Origin: Pseudomonadota bacterium
GTDB taxonomy: Bacteria; Pseudomonadota; Alphaproteobacteria; Sphingomonadales; Sphingomonadaceae
NCBI GenBank assembly: GCA_018242165.1
Contig: JAFECL010000078.1
Coordinates: forward strand, 1-32,212
Direction of reading: 5' to 3'
Length of the DNA: 32,212 nt
Part shown: positions 23,768-31,821 of the stretch, piece by piece
Position numbering within the stretch: position 1 is the stretch's first letter
Layout of the letters: each line of letters opens with the position of its first letter
Made by a program: the position numbers and the translations under genes
The notes under the pieces: generated by a model
What the model saw: the letters and a program-made list of their open reading frames with translations, nothing else
Databases searched by the model: none
Told to the model about the DNA's origin: nothing

Positions 23768-24292
23768 TCACAGCCCGGCAATCGCCTCGTCAACCAGCGG
23801 CTTGTCGGCCTTGGCACCATGCTGAGCGGCGATCAGGGTGCGCGCGGCGCCGGTGGCGGCCTCGGCGGCCTTGGCACGCAGTTCGGCAACAGCCCCGCGC
23901 TCGGCGGCGGCGATCTTGTCAGCCGCCATCTTTTCGCGCCGGGCGATCATCTCGCCGGTCGCGGCTTCGGCCTTGGCGACGATCGCCTCGGCCTCGGCCT
24001 TGGCGTGATCGAGCATCGCCGCGGCGTCCTTTTCGGCGCTGGCGATCTTGGCGGCATATTCGCCGCGCAGCGCCTCGGCTTCGGCGCGCAGCGCCTTGGC
24101 CTCGTCGAGCTGCTTGCGGATCTCGGCGATCGAGGCATCGAGCCCCTTGGTCACCATGCCGGGCACCTTGAGCCACAGCGCCACCGCGATCAGCACGGTC
24201 ATGGCCAGCGCCACCCAGATCGGCGGGCCAAAGCCCAGCGCCTCGGGCTCGGCGGCTTCGGCGGCGAGCAGCAGCAGCGACAGGTCAGCCAT
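23768..24292 (-). CDS. atpF: F0F1 ATP synthase subunit b
   Basis: Subunit b forms half of the peripheral stalk that holds F1 against the c-ring's rotation. The 174-residue product has a short N-terminus, one membrane segment (IWVALAMTVLIAVALWL, about 25-41) and then a long Ala/Glu/Lys coiled coil (for example AEAEALRGEYAAKIASAEKD). Alphaproteobacteria carry two different b-type genes in this order, b' then b, and this is the second. It overlaps the b' gene by eight bases. The F1 genes (atpHAGDC) are not in the window, as expected for the split operon of this class. Confidence 0.93.
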   Translation of the reverse strand: MADLSLLLLAAEAAEPEALGFGPPIWVALAMTVLIAVALWLKVPGMVTKGLDASIAEIRKQLDEAKALRAEAEALRGEYAAKIASAEKDAAAMLDHAKAEAEAIVAKAEAATGEMIARREKMAADKIAAAERGAVAELRAKAAEAATGAARTLIAAQHGAKADKPLVDEAIAGL

Positions 24293-24776
24293 GGAGCACC
24301 TCCTTCACCGCGGCGCGCGCGGCGCCGGCATCGATCGACAGGCCGGCCAGCTTGGTCGCGATATCGCCGGCAGCCTCGGCAGCCACGGCTTCGATCTCGG
24401 CCAGCGCGCTGGCGCGGGCCTTGGCGATCTGCCCTTCAGCCTCGGCGATGCGGGCTTCGGTCGCGCTGGCCGCCTTGGCCAGACGCGCCTCGCTGGCCTT
24501 CGCCGCCTCGGCCTTGGCCTTGGCGATCAGCGCCTGCGCCTCGGCCCGCTGGCTGGCGAGCGAGGCCTGCCACTGGGCTTCCGCACTGTCGGCAGCTGCC
24601 CGGGCCGCCTCAGCCGCGGCAAGATCCCCCGCCACCTGCGCTTCACGTGCCGAAACCGTGGCCATCACCTTGGGCACCATGCCCCGGCCAATGACCAGGA
24701 AGGTGAAGCCGAAAAACACCAGCAGCCAGAAAATCTGGCTGGAGTAGGTTTCGGCCAATTGGGCGATCTGGGGCAT
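24285..24776 (-). CDS. atpF': F0F1 ATP synthase subunit b'
   Basis: The second peripheral-stalk subunit (b'), partner of b in a heterodimer, as in photosynthetic and many alphaproteobacterial enzymes. The 163-residue product opens MPQIAQLAETYSSQIFWLLV with one membrane segment at about 14-32 (FWLLVFFGFTFLVIG), then RGMVPKVMATVSAREAQV. The rest is an alanine-rich coiled coil. It begins 85 bases after atpE, and its end overlaps subunit b by eight bases, which suggests balanced coupled translation. Confidence 0.93.
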   Translation of the reverse strand: MPQIAQLAETYSSQIFWLLVFFGFTFLVIGRGMVPKVMATVSAREAQVAGDLAAAEAARAAADSAEAQWQASLASQRAEAQALIAKAKAEAAKASEARLAKAASATEARIAEAEGQIAKARASALAEIEAVAAEAAGDIATKLAGLSIDAGAARAAVKEVLHG

Positions 24777-24861
24777 GGGCGGGCAGCCTGCAGCGTGGGG
24801 ACGGGATGGGTGACCGGCCGGGCGAACCCGGCCGGCAATGCGGATCGTTGGTCTTCGCGCC

Positions 24862-25092
24862 TTACTTGGCGACGAAGATCAGGATCATCGCGACGACGAA
24901 CGAGAGCAGGCCCAGAAGTTCGGCGGCGGCGAAGCCGATGAACAGGCGGCCCTGCTGGCCGTCGGCGGCGCCGGGGTTGCGCAGCGCGGACTCGAGGAAC
25001 GAGCCGAACACGTTGCCCACGCCGATGGCGGCCATGCCGGCACCGATCGCGGCCAGACCAGCACCGATGAGCTTGGCGGCATTAGCGTCCAT
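24862..25092 (-). CDS. atpE: F0F1 ATP synthase subunit c
   Basis: Subunit c forms the rotating proton-carrying ring. The 76-residue hairpin has helix 1 with the glycine-rich [19 protein letters not shown], the polar loop [10 protein letters not shown], and helix 2 with the proton-carrying Glu58 in [12 protein letters not shown]. It has a perfect AAGGAG ribosome binding site seven bases before ATG in an AT-rich leader, in line with the need to make about ten copies per complex. It lies between atpB and the b' gene. Confidence 0.97.
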   Translation of the reverse strand: MDANAAKLIGAGLAAIGAGMAAIGVGNVFGSFLESALRNPGAADGQQGRLFIGFAAAELLGLLSFVVAMILIFVAK

Positions 25093-25139
25093 GGTAAAAC
25101 TCCTTTTTATGTAGCGATTTCGTGTGGTTGAAAACGAAA
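25093..25139 (-). promoter_or_regulatory. AT-rich atpE translation leader with hairpin and strong ribosome binding site
   Basis: The 48 bases between atpB and atpE are strikingly AT-rich for this genome. On the minus strand they read a hairpin TTTCGT/ACGAAA (25134-25139 with 25118-25123, loop of 10) and then AAAAAGGAG (AAGGAG at 25105-25100), seven bases before the start. In E. coli the atpE leader is a known translation enhancer. A like role is inferred here. Confidence 0.6.
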
Positions 25140-25140
25140 C

Positions 25141-25929
25141 TTAGTGAAGATTCTCGGCGTCGTTCAGATAGAGCGACGTGAGCAGGGCGAAAACGTAGGC
25201 CTGGATGCCGGCCACCAGGATCTCGAGCGCCTGGATCGCCACCATCAGCGCGAAGCTGGGGACCGAGACCAGCAGGCCGAAACCCGGGCCGGCGTTGATC
25301 CCGCCGATCACGAAGCTGGAGAGCACTTCGAGCAGCACGTGCCCGGCCATCATCGCCACGAACAGTCGCAGGCCAAGGCTGAACGGGCGCACCAGGAACG
25401 AGACCAGCTCGATCACGAAGATCAAGGGGATCATCACCACCGGGGTGCCGTGCGGCACGAACAGGCTGAAGAAGTGCAGCTTGTGCTTGAAGAAGCCGAC
25501 CACCAGCACGATCGCAAAGCTCATCACCGCCAGCACGCCGGTGGCGGTGAAGTGGCTGGTGACGGTGAAGGGATGCGCGCCGAACAGGGCCAGCGGCAGC
25601 AGGCCGAGCACGTTCGAGAAGAGGATGAACATGAACAGCGAGAAGATGTAGGGCACATACTTCTTGCCGGCCGGGCCGACATTGGCGGCCAGCAGCCCGT
25701 CGATGAAGCCGGTGAAGCCTTCCACCGCCATCTGCCAGCGCCCGGGCACCAGCTGGCGCTTCATCCCGCCGGCGACAAAGACCCACAGCGCGACGGTGAC
25801 GATCGCCATCCACAGCGCCGAATTGGTGAAGGCGATGTTATGCCCGGCCAGCGCCCAGTGATCGGTGCCGAACATCGGCTCGATCGTGAACTGGTGCATC
25901 GGATCGACTGTTGCCTGTTCGGCTGCCAC
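25141..25929 (-). CDS. atpB: F0F1 ATP synthase subunit a
   Basis: Subunit a provides the two proton half-channels next to the c-ring. The 262-residue protein has five to six membrane segments. The essential arginine is Arg188 in RPFSLGLRLFVAMMAGH, and the preceding GLLPLALFGAHPFT and the following VLEVLSSFVI-like and EILVAGIQAYVFALLTSLYL segments are typical. The start ATG 25929 gives MAAEQATVDPMHQFTIEP. It is the second gene of atpI-atpB-atpE-b'-b, 47 bases after atpI. Confidence 0.97.
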   Translation of the reverse strand: MAAEQATVDPMHQFTIEPMFGTDHWALAGHNIAFTNSALWMAIVTVALWVFVAGGMKRQLVPGRWQMAVEGFTGFIDGLLAANVGPAGKKYVPYIFSLFMFILFSNVLGLLPLALFGAHPFTVTSHFTATGVLAVMSFAIVLVVGFFKHKLHFFSLFVPHGTPVVMIPLIFVIELVSFLVRPFSLGLRLFVAMMAGHVLLEVLSSFVIGGINAGPGFGLLVSVPSFALMVAIQALEILVAGIQAYVFALLTSLYLNDAENLH

Positions 25930-25976
25930 GTCCTGCCTCTTTCACCTTCTGCGAAGCCAGCCCGGAACCCCTTGGG

Positions 25977-26294
25977 TCATTCCGGCTTCTGGCCCGAAAT
26001 CCTGATGATGTTCCTGAAGGCGACCACCGTTCCGAGGAACAGCATCGTCAACAGACCCTTGGGCGAGCTGGCGGCGAAACGGTCAAAGACCCAGCCGATC
26101 AGCGCCCCGCCGCCGATTCCCCCCAGCAATTCCGAGAGCACGCGGCTGCCGAGCCGGTAATTGGCATCGGCCTCCGGCGCCCCCACGGCCTGACGCTTCA
26201 TTTCGGCCGAGCGGGCGGCGCGAAGCCGCTCGTCCAGAGCCGAAATGCGCGCGTCGGCGCCGGCGGGATCCTGCGCGGGCCGGTCTTCGCTCAT
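25977..26294 (-). CDS. atpI: AtpI-like F0 assembly protein
   Basis: A 105-residue protein with a charged N-terminus (SALDERLRAARSAEMKRQ) and two membrane segments (VLSELLGGIGGGALIGWVFD and GLLTMLFLGTVVAFRNII), the usual plan of alphaproteobacterial AtpI proteins, which help c-ring assembly or magnesium supply. ATG 26294 (MSEDRPAQDP) is chosen because the further upstream frame is proline-rich, non-coding in look, and crosses the promoter candidate. It heads the F0 operon. Confidence 0.9.
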   Translation of the reverse strand: MSEDRPAQDPAGADARISALDERLRAARSAEMKRQAVGAPEADANYRLGSRVLSELLGGIGGGALIGWVFDRFAASSPKGLLTMLFLGTVVAFRNIIRISGQKPE

Positions 26295-26373
26295 GCCATC
26301 AATCCCCCCATGCGGGCCCTGCGGCCCAGCGGAACATTCGGCACGGGCAAACCTGCCCGCCAAAGGCGCCGCC

Positions 26374-26402
26374 CCCTTAGGCGGGGGGATACCCTGAGTC
26401 AA
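26374..26402 (-). promoter_or_regulatory. Candidate promoter of the F0 operon
   Basis: On the minus strand TTGACT (26402-26397) and TAAGGG (26379-26374) are 17 bases apart, about 80 bases before atpI. A GAGTC (GANTC, the CcrM methylation site of alphaproteobacteria) overlaps the -35 edge at 26396-26400. The remaining 26295-26455 sequence holds GC-rich inverted repeats but no gene. Confidence 0.5.
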
Positions 26403-26455
26403 CCGGGGGATAGGGCGACCAAAGTGGCAGACCGCCGCCCCCGGGCATGCCGCCC

Positions 26456-26842
26456 CTAGGGGCAGCGCGAATGGCGCAGCGGCGGAGCATCCGTGCGGGT
26501 GTGCCAGGTGCCATCGGGGGCCTGGTACTTCTCGCCCGGCTCGGTCTGGAGGATCAGGTGGCAACCGCTGGTGAAGGCATATTCCTCCAGCGTGGAATGC
26601 TGCACCTGGGCGCGATCGGCATAGACCGCCTTGCGCTTGATGTTGAGGTCGGCGACCATGTGAGCCAGCGCCGGGGTGCTGGCGCCCACGACCCCCAGAT
26701 AGCCATCGATCTTCTCGCCCACCTGCCCGGCGGCACGGGCGGCGGCATAGGCCGGATCGCGCCCTTCGGCCAGCGCGGGGGCAAGCGGCAGCGCCAGCGC
26801 GGCGACGGCCAGCGGCAGGACGGCGTAAAGAGAACGGCGCAT
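26456..26842 (-). CDS. ydbL: YdbL-family protein (DUF1318), periplasmic
   Basis: A 128-residue secreted protein with a clear signal peptide ending ALA (about residue 25). The DUF1318 core is visible: VGEKIDGYLGVVG, then DLNIKRKAVYADRAQ, and EEYAFTSGCHLILQTEPGEK. In E. coli YdbL acts as a chaperone for the YdbH-YnbE intermembrane complex. The start ATG overlaps the ynbE stop by one base (TGATG). The C-terminus, with GTWHTRTDAPP and two cysteines in the protein (Cys93 and near the end), is a local feature. It is the last gene of ydbH-ynbE-ydbL. Confidence 0.88.
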   Translation of the reverse strand: MRRSLYAVLPLAVAALALPLAPALAEGRDPAYAAARAAGQVGEKIDGYLGVVGASTPALAHMVADLNIKRKAVYADRAQVQHSTLEEYAFTSGCHLILQTEPGEKYQAPDGTWHTRTDAPPLRHSRCP

Positions 26843-27123
26843 CAGAAGATACCCTTGTTGTTCTGGATGGTCTGCCCGGCGTCGGACGACAGGCGATAGA
26901 CCACCTCCTGCTTGATGTTGATGTTCAGTTCGATCACGATCGGCTTGTCCGGGGCGGAAACCGTGATGCAGCCCGACAGGCCCATCGCCGCAACCACCGC
27001 CAGCACGGTTCCCAATCCGACGCGAACGGCGCGCCTGCCGCCCTGCCCCGCGCTGTTGGCTCGCCTGTCCATGACAGGGCTTGTCGCAAGCGGCGCGTGG
27101 CAGGTCAATTCGACATCGTTCAT
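26842..27123 (-). CDS. ynbE: YnbE-family outer-membrane lipoprotein
   Basis: A small lipoprotein whose lipobox is LSGC after the hydrophobic stretch VLAVVAAMG. The mature part (CITVSAPDKPIVIELNINIK, then QEVVYRLSSDAGQTI and NNKGIF) closely follows E. coli YnbE. YnbE polymerises by beta-strand stacking onto the C-terminus of YdbH to complete a bridge to the outer membrane. The 93-residue frame has an ATGA overlap with ydbH, which I take as the start. This leaves about 50 residues before the cysteine, long for a signal peptide, so an internal start (ATG 27072 or a GTG nearer the hydrophobic core) is possible. Confidence 0.83.
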   Translation of the reverse strand: MNDVELTCHAPLATSPVMDRRANSAGQGGRRAVRVGLGTVLAVVAAMGLSGCITVSAPDKPIVIELNINIKQEVVYRLSSDAGQTIQNNKGIF

Positions 27124-30100
27124 GGACGTTTCTCGCTGACTGAAGGCTGAATGGCTGGTTGTGCGGCGTTAGGGCACAGCGCCGGGGCGGTGGTGGCATT
27201 GCCTTTCACCGGCCGGCCCTGCGCGTCGATCAGCCCGGCGGTGCAGGGATCGAGCAGATAGGTGGCATCGTAGGTCGACCGGACCAGTCCGATCAGTTCG
27301 AAGAATCGCCCGCGCACGTTGATGTTGAAGCGCAGCGGCAGCCGGGCGACCTGCCGGGTGAGGAAGTTGCGCCGCGTGCCCGCCCCCTGGCTGACCCCTT
27401 CGATCCGCAGCCGGGTGACCAGTTCGCCGGCCAGCGAACCTTCCATCCCGATCGCCATCTGCTTGTAGTTGAGCGACTTCAGCGTGGTGAAGGCGAAATT
27501 GGCCATCGGGCTGAGGTCCTGGTAGGTCAGCGCGCCGATGTACGAAACATTGCCCCCCGGCGGGCGCGAGGTCAGCAGCCCCCCCTCGATCCGCCCGCCA
27601 TTGGCATCGAATACCAGCGGCAGCGCCCCGTCAAAGCGCCCGGTGGCGCCGATGTTGCTCATCTGGGTCTGCTGGAGAAACTCGGCCGCCTCGATCCCTT
27701 CGACCTCGAGCACGTAATGCCGCACCTCGGCCGCACCCAGGGTCATGGTGGTGGGGCGAAGCCGCAGCTTGCCATCCAGGAACGGCCATTCCGCCCCGCC
27801 GATCGCCAGCACGTGCCCGGGCTGCAGGGCAAAGCGCAGGGTGCCGCCAGTCACCTCGATCCCTGGGTTGATCGCGGCCATGGTCAGCCGCTGGTCGGGC
27901 GCGGTGACCAGCCCCAGCAGATCGGTGAACTCGACCGTGCCCGCCACCCCCTTGGCCGGGCCGAAAGCGGCGGCCAGGTCCAGCCCCGGGGTGGTGAACC
28001 GCCCGTGGCTGGTCACCTGCCCGCCCGCCCAGTCGATCTGTCCCTCCCCGCTGACCGCGCCGGCAACATTGGCCACGGTGCCCAGCGCAAGGTGGCTCAG
28101 CATGTCGGGCTGGAGCTGACCGTCAAAGCGCAGGTCGGGCACCACCAGCCGGGCCTGCCCCCGGGCATCGGCCAGACGGTGATCGATCCACACCTCGGCC
28201 ACCACCCGGTCGCTGGCCGGATGGCGCAGGTCGGCCTGCGCCGTGATCCGCCCGTCCGCCAGCGACAGGCCGGCATCGCGCGCCGCCAGCGGCTCGAACC
28301 GGGCAGCACCCGGCACAGCGCGGTCTGCAACCGTGAAGCCCAGCCCGGCCAGATCCAGCCGGCCATCGCCCCAATGCCAGTTGCCCGCCGCCGCACCGAT
28401 ATCCAGCGGCACCGCCGCCAGCGCCACCGTACCACCGCTGAAGCGGCCCGACAGCCCCGCGAGCTGCCCCTCGACCCGCCCGAGGGCAAAGCGCGAGATC
28501 TCCTCACCCCGCCCCAGCGTCACCGCCAGCGGCCCGCTGCTGAAGGCGCCGCCAACCAGCCGCAGCGGCCCGCCGTTCAGGGCAAAATCCTGCTCGCCCA
28601 GCCGCCCGGCCAGCGCCAGCCGGGGCAACCTCGCCGCCAGCCGCCCGTGGGCCAGCAGCGCCGGGCCATCGGGGCACAGCGGCAGCTGGCCCGAGGCCAG
28701 GGTCAGGCTGCCGAGCCGCGCGCCGGCATAGTGTGCCGCCATGCACTGCTGGCCCAGCACCAGCCCACCCCGCGCACTCCACTGCCCGTCGACCGGCACG
28801 GCAAGCTGCTGGACGGAACCGCCCGGAACCGGGCCGGAGGCCGCGAGGCTGCCGTGGAACGTCGCCCGTCCGCCGCGCAGGGTCAGGTCCAGCCCCGGCA
28901 TCGTCAGCCGCGCCGGGCCTGCCGCCCAGCCGGGCATCTCCAGCCGGGCGCGGGTACCACCCGGGATGGCCTCAAGCCGCCCCCGCATCGGCGGCAGCGG
29001 CCCGCCAAGGGCGATCCGGGCCGGCATTTGCGCCGACATGCCGCCAATCCCGCCATCGCGATGCAGGGCGAGGCCATGGGCCGCGATGAGCGGGTTCCCC
29101 CGCAAACCATCGCCATCCACCTCGATGACATGCGGGCGCGGCGCGGCGCCATCGCGCAGCCCCAGCAGCGGCACCTCGAGTTCCAGCCCCCGGGCATCGC
29201 GGAGAAAGTCATAATCCGCCCGCAGCTGCCCCTTGCCGGCCATGGCCTTGAGGCCGGCGATCATCCGGGCCAGCAGCGGCTCCGCCATCGTCCCCGCCGC
29301 ACCGCCGCGCGCGCGGTCCAGCACGGCGAGCAGCGCGGGCAAGGCCCCCAGCCCCTCGCCCGACACCGAGCCATGACCGGCGATACTGGCCACGGTGCCA
29401 TCGAGCTTGCCCCGCGCTTCCAGCCGGCGTGCCGCCACGCCGGCGCCGGCGGCATCGCCCAGCGCCAGCCGGTAATCGCCGCCCAGCTTGCCACTGGCCA
29501 GCGCCAGCCGCGCCTCGCCCTCGCCGCGCGCGCCGTGGAGTGCCGCCAGCCGCAGCGCCCCGCTGGCCAGCTGCAACCGCGCCTCGCCGCCATCAAGGCT
29601 GGCATTGCTGGTCAGCCCCAGCCCCAGCAACGGCCGCGCCATGGCCACGCCGGCCTCAGGGCAATCGAGCCGGTCCGCAGCCAGTGGCCCGGTCAGTTCG
29701 GCCCGGCCACCGTGGGTCGTCACCCGGCCATCGAGCTTTGCGCCCACCACCGCGCAATGCCGCGCGGCAAGGCGCGGCGCGGCCATCGCCAGCCGCCCGG
29801 CAAAGCCATCGGCCAGCCCGCCCGAACCGCTGATCGCAAGCCCCACCGGCCCCAGCTCGCCCCCCAGCGCGGCGCGCGCGTCGATCAGGGTCAGCCCCCA
29901 GCCGGGCAGCCGCAGCGGAGTGGCCGCAGGCTGATTGAGCCACTGGTCGAGGCTGCCAAAGCTGAGCCGCCCGCCGGCCACCCGGCCATACAGCCGCACC
30001 CCTTCGGCGCGCACCCCGGCGATCCCGCCCAGACCGGTATCGATCACCAGCCGCCGCACCGTCAGGTCCGGGTGGGCCGGATCGCCCAGCACCAGCCCGG

Positions 30101-30293
30101 TCAGCACCTGCTGGCCCGGCCCCACCGCCTCGATGGTATAGCGCCCGGGCACATGCAGATCGGCCAGCGTGCCGCCGATCAGCCGGTCGGCCAGCGTGAA
30201 CCGCCCGGCCCAGCCCAGCGCGGCCAACGCAGCCGCCCCGCCCAGCAGCCAGTGCCGCCGGCGCAGACGAGATGGGCTTGGGGATTCGGGCAT
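27120..30293 (-). CDS. ydbH: YdbH-family AsmA-like intermembrane transport protein
   Basis: A 1057-residue protein with an inner-membrane anchor near the N-terminus (HWLLGGAAALAALGWAGRF, about 14-32) and a very long, beta-rich, Gly/Ala/Leu-rich repeat-like body that should form a hydrophobic groove, the plan of TamB/YhdP/YdbH proteins that carry phospholipids to the outer membrane. The C-terminal region (GNVSYIGALTYQDLSPMANF, AFTTLKSLNYKQMAIGMEGS, LPLRFNINVRGRFFELIGLV) matches the conserved end of YdbH. E. coli YdbH is about 880 residues. It is first in a coupled operon with ynbE and ydbL, and divergent from radC. Confidence 0.87.
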   Translation of the reverse strand: MPESPSPSRLRRRHWLLGGAAALAALGWAGRFTLADRLIGGTLADLHVPGRYTIEAVGPGQQVLTGLVLGDPAHPDLTVRRLVIDTGLGGIAGVRAEGVRLYGRVAGGRLSFGSLDQWLNQPAATPLRLPGWGLTLIDARAALGGELGPVGLAISGSGGLADGFAGRLAMAAPRLAARHCAVVGAKLDGRVTTHGGRAELTGPLAADRLDCPEAGVAMARPLLGLGLTSNASLDGGEARLQLASGALRLAALHGARGEGEARLALASGKLGGDYRLALGDAAGAGVAARRLEARGKLDGTVASIAGHGSVSGEGLGALPALLAVLDRARGGAAGTMAEPLLARMIAGLKAMAGKGQLRADYDFLRDARGLELEVPLLGLRDGAAPRPHVIEVDGDGLRGNPLIAAHGLALHRDGGIGGMSAQMPARIALGGPLPPMRGRLEAIPGGTRARLEMPGWAAGPARLTMPGLDLTLRGGRATFHGSLAASGPVPGGSVQQLAVPVDGQWSARGGLVLGQQCMAAHYAGARLGSLTLASGQLPLCPDGPALLAHGRLAARLPRLALAGRLGEQDFALNGGPLRLVGGAFSSGPLAVTLGRGEEISRFALGRVEGQLAGLSGRFSGGTVALAAVPLDIGAAAGNWHWGDGRLDLAGLGFTVADRAVPGAARFEPLAARDAGLSLADGRITAQADLRHPASDRVVAEVWIDHRLADARGQARLVVPDLRFDGQLQPDMLSHLALGTVANVAGAVSGEGQIDWAGGQVTSHGRFTTPGLDLAAAFGPAKGVAGTVEFTDLLGLVTAPDQRLTMAAINPGIEVTGGTLRFALQPGHVLAIGGAEWPFLDGKLRLRPTTMTLGAAEVRHYVLEVEGIEAAEFLQQTQMSNIGATGRFDGALPLVFDANGGRIEGGLLTSRPPGGNVSYIGALTYQDLSPMANFAFTTLKSLNYKQMAIGMEGSLAGELVTRLRIEGVSQGAGTRRNFLTRQVARLPLRFNINVRGRFFELIGLVRSTYDATYLLDPCTAGLIDAQGRPVKGNATTAPALCPNAAQPAIQPSVSEKRP

Positions 30294-30340
30294 CGTTTCC
30301 GACTCTTGCGCGGGGGCGCCATGAAAGGCAATGCTGCACC

Positions 30341-31081
30341 ATGGCCGCCGACGACGATCTGTTCCCCCCCGGGGCTGAACCCCCGCTGAAGGCGCCAGAC
30401 AGGGCCGCCGGGCATGATCCCAGCGGGCACCGGGCCCGGCTGCGGGCCCGCTTGCTTGGCGGCGGGGCCGAGGCGCTGGCCGATCACGAACTGGTCGAAT
30501 ACCTGCTGATGACCGCGATCCCCCGCCGCGATGTCAAGCCGCTGGCGCGCACCCTGCTGGCGCGGTTCGGCAATCTGGCCGGGGTGTTCAACGCCGATGC
30601 CGCGGCGCTGGCCCAGCACCCCGGCATGGGCGAGACCAGCGCGGCGGCGCTGAAGGTGGTGGCGCTGGCCGCGCGGCGGCTGGCCCGCACCCAGGTGGCG
30701 CAGGCCCCGGTGCTGGGCAGCTGGGCCGCGCTGCTCGATTATCTGATGATCGACATGGCCCACCTGACGGTCGAGCGGGTACGGGTGCTCTACCTCGATA
30801 CCCGCAACCGCCTGATCCGCGACGAACACGTTGCCGATGGCTCGGTCGACGAGGCGGCGATCCACCCGCGCGAGGTGATCCGCCGCGCGCTGGACCTTGG
30901 CGCCACCGCGCTGATCCTGGTCCACAACCACCCCTCGGGCCAGCCCGAACCCAGCCGCGCCGATATCCAGATCACGCACCGCATCGCCGAAGCCGGGCGC
31001 CTGCTGGGCATCACCGTGCACGACCATGTGATCATCGGGCGCGAGGGGCATGTCAGCCTGAAGGCCAAGGGGCTGATCTGA
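30341..31081 (+). CDS. radC: RadC / JAB-domain protein
   Basis: A 246-residue RadC-family protein. The N-terminal half is helix-hairpin-helix-like (EYLLMTAIPRRDVKPLARTL, FNADAAALAQHPGMGETSAA). The C-terminal JAB/MPN+ domain has an intact JAMM metal site, HNHPSGQPEPSRAD (His195, His197, Ser205, Asp208), and the earlier DTRNRLIRDEHVADGS. RadC was once linked to DNA repair, but the in vivo role is unsettled. ATG 30341 gives MAADDDLFPPG. An earlier in-frame start exists but crosses the ydbH start region. Its stop overlaps the next start (TGATG). Confidence 0.94.
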   Translation: MAADDDLFPPGAEPPLKAPDRAAGHDPSGHRARLRARLLGGGAEALADHELVEYLLMTAIPRRDVKPLARTLLARFGNLAGVFNADAAALAQHPGMGETSAAALKVVALAARRLARTQVAQAPVLGSWAALLDYLMIDMAHLTVERVRVLYLDTRNRLIRDEHVADGSVDEAAIHPREVIRRALDLGATALILVHNHPSGQPEPSRADIQITHRIAEAGRLLGITVHDHVIIGREGHVSLKAKGLI

Positions 31082-31818
31082 TGTGCATCGCCGCCGTGGC
31101 ATGGTTGGCGCATCCGCGCTGGCGGCTGGTGGTGGCGGCCAACCGCGACGAATTCCACGCCCGCCCCGCCGCCCCGCTGGCCCGCTGGGCCGACGATCCG
31201 GCGATCCTGGCCGGGCGCGACCTGCTGGCCGGGGGCACCTGGCTGGGGGTGAACGAGGCCACCGCGCGGCTGGTGCTGGTGACCAACCGGCGCACCGAAG
31301 CCGAGCCGCACGCCGATGCCCCTTCGCGCGGAGAGCTGGTGCGGGCGCTGCTGGACGGCGCCGATCCGCTGACCGAGCCGCTGGCGGCCTACAACCCCTG
31401 CAACCTGCTGGTGGCGGGTCCTGACGGGCTGGTGGCGCTGGAGAACCACCCGGCGGAGCGCCGCGCGGTGCTGGCACCGGGTATCCACGGGGTCTCAAAC
31501 GGTGCCTTCGCCCCGCCCTGGCCCAAGACCCGGGCGCTGTGCGCCGCGCTGGAGCACTGGCTGACCGGCCCGGCGGCGGACCCCGAACCGCTGTTCGCCG
31601 CGCTGGCCGACCGTACTCCGCGCCCCGCCGTGCCGGGCGAAGCCGGGGCCGAGGCGATGTTCACCCCGGTGTTCATCGCCCGGCCCGACTATGGCACCCG
31701 CGCCTCGACCGTGGTTCTGATCGGGGCCGATGGCGCGGGGCACATGATCGAGCGCCGCTGGGCCGCCGGGGGTGAGCCGGCGGGCACCAGCGAGGCTGGC
31801 TTCACGTGGCCGGTCTGA
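31081..31818 (+). CDS. NRDE / TANGO2-family protein
   Basis: A 245-residue member of the NRDE family, related to human TANGO2, with the N-terminal MCIAAVAW (Cys2 as the possible Ntn-type nucleophile) and the name-giving AANRDEFHARPAAPLARW. Further family segments are DLLAGGTWLGVNE, LVTNRR and GIHGVSNG. The biochemical role is uncertain. TANGO2-like proteins have been linked to heme or lipid handling. It is translationally coupled to radC (TGATG) and converges on the methyltransferase gene with a three-base gap. Confidence 0.88.
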   Translation: MCIAAVAWLAHPRWRLVVAANRDEFHARPAAPLARWADDPAILAGRDLLAGGTWLGVNEATARLVLVTNRRTEAEPHADAPSRGELVRALLDGADPLTEPLAAYNPCNLLVAGPDGLVALENHPAERRAVLAPGIHGVSNGAFAPPWPKTRALCAALEHWLTGPAADPEPLFAALADRTPRPAVPGEAGAEAMFTPVFIARPDYGTRASTVVLIGADGAGHMIERRWAAGGEPAGTSEAGFTWPV

Positions 31819-31821
31819 ACC

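Noticed and set aside
27159-30389. A plus-strand open frame of more than 1000 codons opposite ydbH
   Set aside because: Gln/Pro/Arg-rich shadow of ydbH, with no domain or ribosome binding site.
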